DNA from: Prevotellaceae bacterium
GTDB lineage: Bacteria > Bacteroidota > Bacteroidia > Bacteroidales > UBA932
Reading direction: 5' to 3'
Assembly: GCA_031259225.1 (NCBI GenBank)
Contig: JAIRLT010000059.1
Location: forward strand, 1 to 7,627
Length of the DNA stretch: 7,627 nt
Within the stretch, counting starts at the first letter, position 1. Each line of letters starts with the position of its first letter. The position numbers were made by a program, and so were the translations under genes. A model generated the notes under the pieces. It saw only the letters and a list, made by a program, of their open reading frames with translations, did not search any database and was not told where the DNA came from. Below, piece by piece: positions 6,257 through 7,627 of the stretch.

Positions 6257-6286
6257 TTGACGTACCGTCTTTTTTGCGTAAATTTG
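6257..6286 (+). promoter_or_regulatory. Bacteroidetes-type promoter for the omega-amidase gene
   Basis: TAAATTTG (6279-6286) fits the -7 consensus, and TTG (6257-6259) lies 19 bases upstream as a partial -33 element. Transcription should begin near 6292, leaving a leader of about 15 nt before the ATG at 6308. Confidence 0.7.
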
Positions 6287-6307
6287 TAGCGGCTATTAAA
6301 TTTTGCT

Positions 6308-7081
6308 ATGAAAATTGCCTTGTTACAAACCGATATCGTGTGGGAAGACCGGCAAGCAAACCTGCAATATTGTATGGACAGGATAAATACCTTGCCGGAC
6401 GATGTACAATTGGTGATGCTGCCGGAAATGTTCTCCACAGGGTTTTCCATGCAGCCCGAGAAATTGGCGGAAACGGAAGAGGGCGCCACCTTGGAATGGT
6501 TGCGCGAAACCGCCGTCCGGAAAGCAGTAGCTATCGCCGGCAGCGTAATCGCTGAAGAACGCAGGAAGTATTTTAACCGCCTGTTTTTTGTTTTTCCCGA
6601 CGGTTCGTATAAAAAATACGACAAGCGGCATCTGTTTTCCATGAGTGAAGAACCGCAACGCTATACTGCCGGCGTCCAGCGGCTGGTTGTCGAATACGGG
6701 GGATGGCGCATTTGCCCGCTCATCTGTTATGATCTGCGTTTTCCGGTATGGAGCCGTAACTGCGGCAGCGTGTATGATTTGTTATTATATGTTGCCAACT
6801 GGCCTGCCGCTCGTATCAATGCATGGGACGCATTGTTGCCGGCGCGCGCCATCGAAAACCACTGCTACGTGGCAGGCGTCAATCGTTGTGGGCAGGACGG
6901 CGCAGGCATTGCGCACAACGGGCATTCGCAGGTTATTGACTACAAGGGAACGGTAATAGCCGCCGCCGGAAACGACGAGGAGACCCTGATTGCCACGCTA
7001 TCGTTGGAAAAACTGAATAGCTTCCGCGCAAAATTTCCAGTAGGGAAAGATGCGGATGCTTTTATTTTGAAGGACAGGTAA
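6308..7081 (+). CDS. Nitrilase-superfamily carbon-nitrogen hydrolase, YafV/Nit2-like omega-amidase
   Basis: This is a 257-residue cytosolic enzyme with the complete nitrilase triad: Glu40 in LVMLPEMFSTGF, Lys106 in YDKRHLF, and Cys140 in PLICYDLRFP. The length, the EMFSTGF and FPVWSRN blocks and the tail FPVGKDADAF fit the YafV/Nit2 branch. Members of that branch hydrolyse omega-amides of 2-oxo acids (alpha-ketoglutaramate, alpha-ketosuccinamate) to ammonia and the 2-oxo acid. That reaction completes glutamine-dependent transamination, including the last step of methionine salvage, and would fit the methionine genes on the other side of the secreted-protein gene. It is, however, a separate transcription unit on the opposite strand. 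The ATG at 6308 follows the promoter by about 20 bases and precedes the conserved first beta strand (KIALLQTDIVWED). The exact substrate is not proven by sequence. Confidence 0.93.
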   Translation: MKIALLQTDIVWEDRQANLQYCMDRINTLPDDVQLVMLPEMFSTGFSMQPEKLAETEEGATLEWLRETAVRKAVAIAGSVIAEERRKYFNRLFFVFPDGSYKKYDKRHLFSMSEEPQRYTAGVQRLVVEYGGWRICPLICYDLRFPVWSRNCGSVYDLLLYVANWPAARINAWDALLPARAIENHCYVAGVNRCGQDGAGIAHNGHSQVIDYKGTVIAAAGNDEETLIATLSLEKLNSFRAKFPVGKDADAFILKDR

Positions 7082-7083
7082 AC

Positions 7084-7115
7084 AAAAAATCCCGCACATG
7101 CATGCGGGATTTTTT
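7084..7115. terminator. Bidirectional intrinsic terminator
   Basis: AAAAAATCCCGC (7084-7095) and GCGGGATTTTTT (7104-7115) form a 12-base-pair stem with an 8-base loop. It has a T-run on the 3' side and an A-run on the 5' side, so it works in both directions. It begins three bases after the omega-amidase stop and lies 18 bases beyond the ferredoxin stop, serving both convergent genes. Confidence 0.93.
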
Positions 7116-7133
7116 ATACGTATGGTAAAGGAA

Positions 7134-7301
7134 TTACGACGGTTGAATGGCGCCCATTGGGCAAGCGTCAGCGCAGGTACCGCAATCGGTGCACAGTTCG
7201 GGGTCTATTTTGTAGATATCACCCGGGGAAATTGCTCCCACCGGGCATTCATCTGCACATGTGCCGCAAGCAGCACAGTCTTCTGTGATTTTGTAAGCCA
7301 T
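7134..7301 (-). CDS. 2[4Fe-4S] ferredoxin (clostridial type)
   Basis: This 55-residue protein runs from ATG at 7301-7299 to TAA at 7136-7134. It carries two CxxCxxCxxxCP motifs: Cys9, 12, 15, 19 and Cys37, 40, 43, 47. These eight cysteines ligate two [4Fe-4S] clusters. The two halves are internal repeats (CAACGTCADECPVGAI and CTDCGTCADACPMGAI), and the length is the family norm. Such ferredoxins are low-potential electron carriers in the cytoplasm of anaerobes, for example for pyruvate:ferredoxin oxidoreductase, hydrogenase or Rnf; the partner is not shown here. It is a single-gene unit with its own promoter (7333-7364) and the shared terminator at 7084-7115. Its strand is opposite to the omega-amidase, so the two are convergent and not functionally tied by an operon. 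Confidence 0.96.
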   Translation of the reverse strand: MAYKITEDCAACGTCADECPVGAISPGDIYKIDPELCTDCGTCADACPMGAIQPS

Positions 7302-7310
7302 AGTTTTTAA

Positions 7311-7328
7311 TTTAAAAGTTTTAAAAGT
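7311..7328. repeat. Tandem TTTAAAAGT x2 in the ferredoxin 5' leader
   Basis: Two adjacent 9-base copies lie between the predicted transcription start (near 7327) and the ferredoxin ATG. On the transcript they read ACTTTTAAA twice, giving an A/U-rich leader typical of Bacteroidetes translation initiation. A regulatory role is not shown. Confidence 0.4.
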
Positions 7329-7332
7329 TATG

Positions 7333-7364
7333 CAAATATATGAAATATTCTTGCAACTGCCAAA
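7333..7364 (-). promoter_or_regulatory. Bacteroidetes-type promoter for the ferredoxin gene
   Basis: On the minus strand TATATTTG (7340-7333) matches TAnnTTTG and TTTG (7364-7361) is the -33 element, with a 20-base spacer. The start near 7327 leaves a leader of about 26 nt before the ATG at 7301. Confidence 0.8.
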
Positions 7365-7388
7365 TAGCCGTACGGCAAGCAGGGGTTT

Positions 7389-7627
7389 GTGAATTTAATT
7401 TTGTGTTTTAAAGATTTCAAGAAAAACCGCCGGCAAATTTTCTTACCGACAGTTCTTTTTTGCATCCAGTTTTTGGGTGAAGGGGGATTGGTTCCCCGCA
7501 AGCGGAGCTATACGCGCACGACGGACAGTTACCATCATTTCCACCGGTATAAGAACATATTGAAGGATATGCAGGTAATCAGTCCAAATCAGGCATGGGT
7601 ATCGGATATTACGTATATCCGGCTTCG
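7389..7627 (+). pseudogene. IS3-family transposase (OrfB, rve/DDE integrase) fragment
   Basis: The frame is open from 7368 (GTG possible at 7389) to the right edge. Recognisable similarity begins at about 7479 with GEGGLVPRKRSYTRTTDSYH, then HRYKNILKD and SPNQAWVSDITYIRL. This is the typical junction between the HTH_21-like region and the rve domain of IS3-family OrfB, and the Asp at 7605-7607 would be the first DDE residue. A full OrfB has roughly a hundred or more residues before this block. Here there is room for only about 30, they do not resemble the family, and the ferredoxin promoter lies directly upstream. The 5' part is therefore missing or frameshifted, for example around 7466-7471, where another frame reads DSSFLH. 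The 3' part lies outside the window. A remnant is more likely than an active element. Confidence 0.75.

Noticed and set aside
6202..6658. Minus-strand open frames of 146 and 111 residues opposite the omega-amidase gene
   Set aside because: They overlap a gene with an intact catalytic triad and show no recognisable domains or promoter.

Overview
The window looks like a chromosomal segment from a member of the Bacteroidetes (Bacteroidota), probably Bacteroidales-like. Three transcription starts carry the phylum's typical promoter, TAnnTTTG at -7 with TTTG 19-20 bases upstream, and a fourth has TAnnTTTG with TTG. Start codons follow A-rich stretches rather than strong Shine-Dalgarno sites. The gene content (bifunctional aspartokinase/homoserine dehydrogenase, MetX, a secreted protein with a Fibrobacter succinogenes major paralogous domain, a small 2[4Fe-4S] ferredoxin) fits an anaerobic or gut-type member. 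I cannot name the species.

Layout. Positions 1-356 (+) hold the C-terminal end of a membrane acyltransferase. Positions 394-480 form a palindromic repeat with heptamer units, lying between two convergent genes. Positions 3994-496 (-) are a two-gene operon, metX then thrA, which commits aspartate-derived carbon to O-acylhomoserine, the methionine branch precursor. It is transcribed from a strong promoter at 4175-4205 through a leader of about 175 nt with a short Ile/Met-rich reading frame and hairpins, which suggests attenuation-type control. Positions 5828-4395 (-) encode a secreted protein with an Ig-like N-terminal half and a C-terminal FISUMP domain. Its promoter (6151-6181) lies about 320 bases upstream of the start codon, and the interval folds into an unusual series of inverted repeats. 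Positions 6308-7081 (+) encode a nitrilase-superfamily omega-amidase. It shares a bidirectional terminator (7084-7115) with a convergent 55-residue ferredoxin gene (7301-7134, -). The right edge (about 7389 to the end) holds a fragment of an IS3-family transposase.

Functional reading. ThrA performs aspartate to aspartyl-phosphate and aspartate semialdehyde to homoserine; MetX acylates homoserine. An omega-amidase can also serve methionine salvage by removing the 2-oxo-acid amide left by glutamine transamination, so three of the genes can be tied to methionine, but the amidase has its own promoter and the link is only inferred. The most interesting unexplained piece is the AT-rich interval 5858-6144. 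In the minus-strand transcript it forms a long rod-like RNA with strand-specific G-U pairs, plus an alternative pairing that ends at a run of seven U. It could be a regulatory leader or a free-standing small RNA of about 185 nt.
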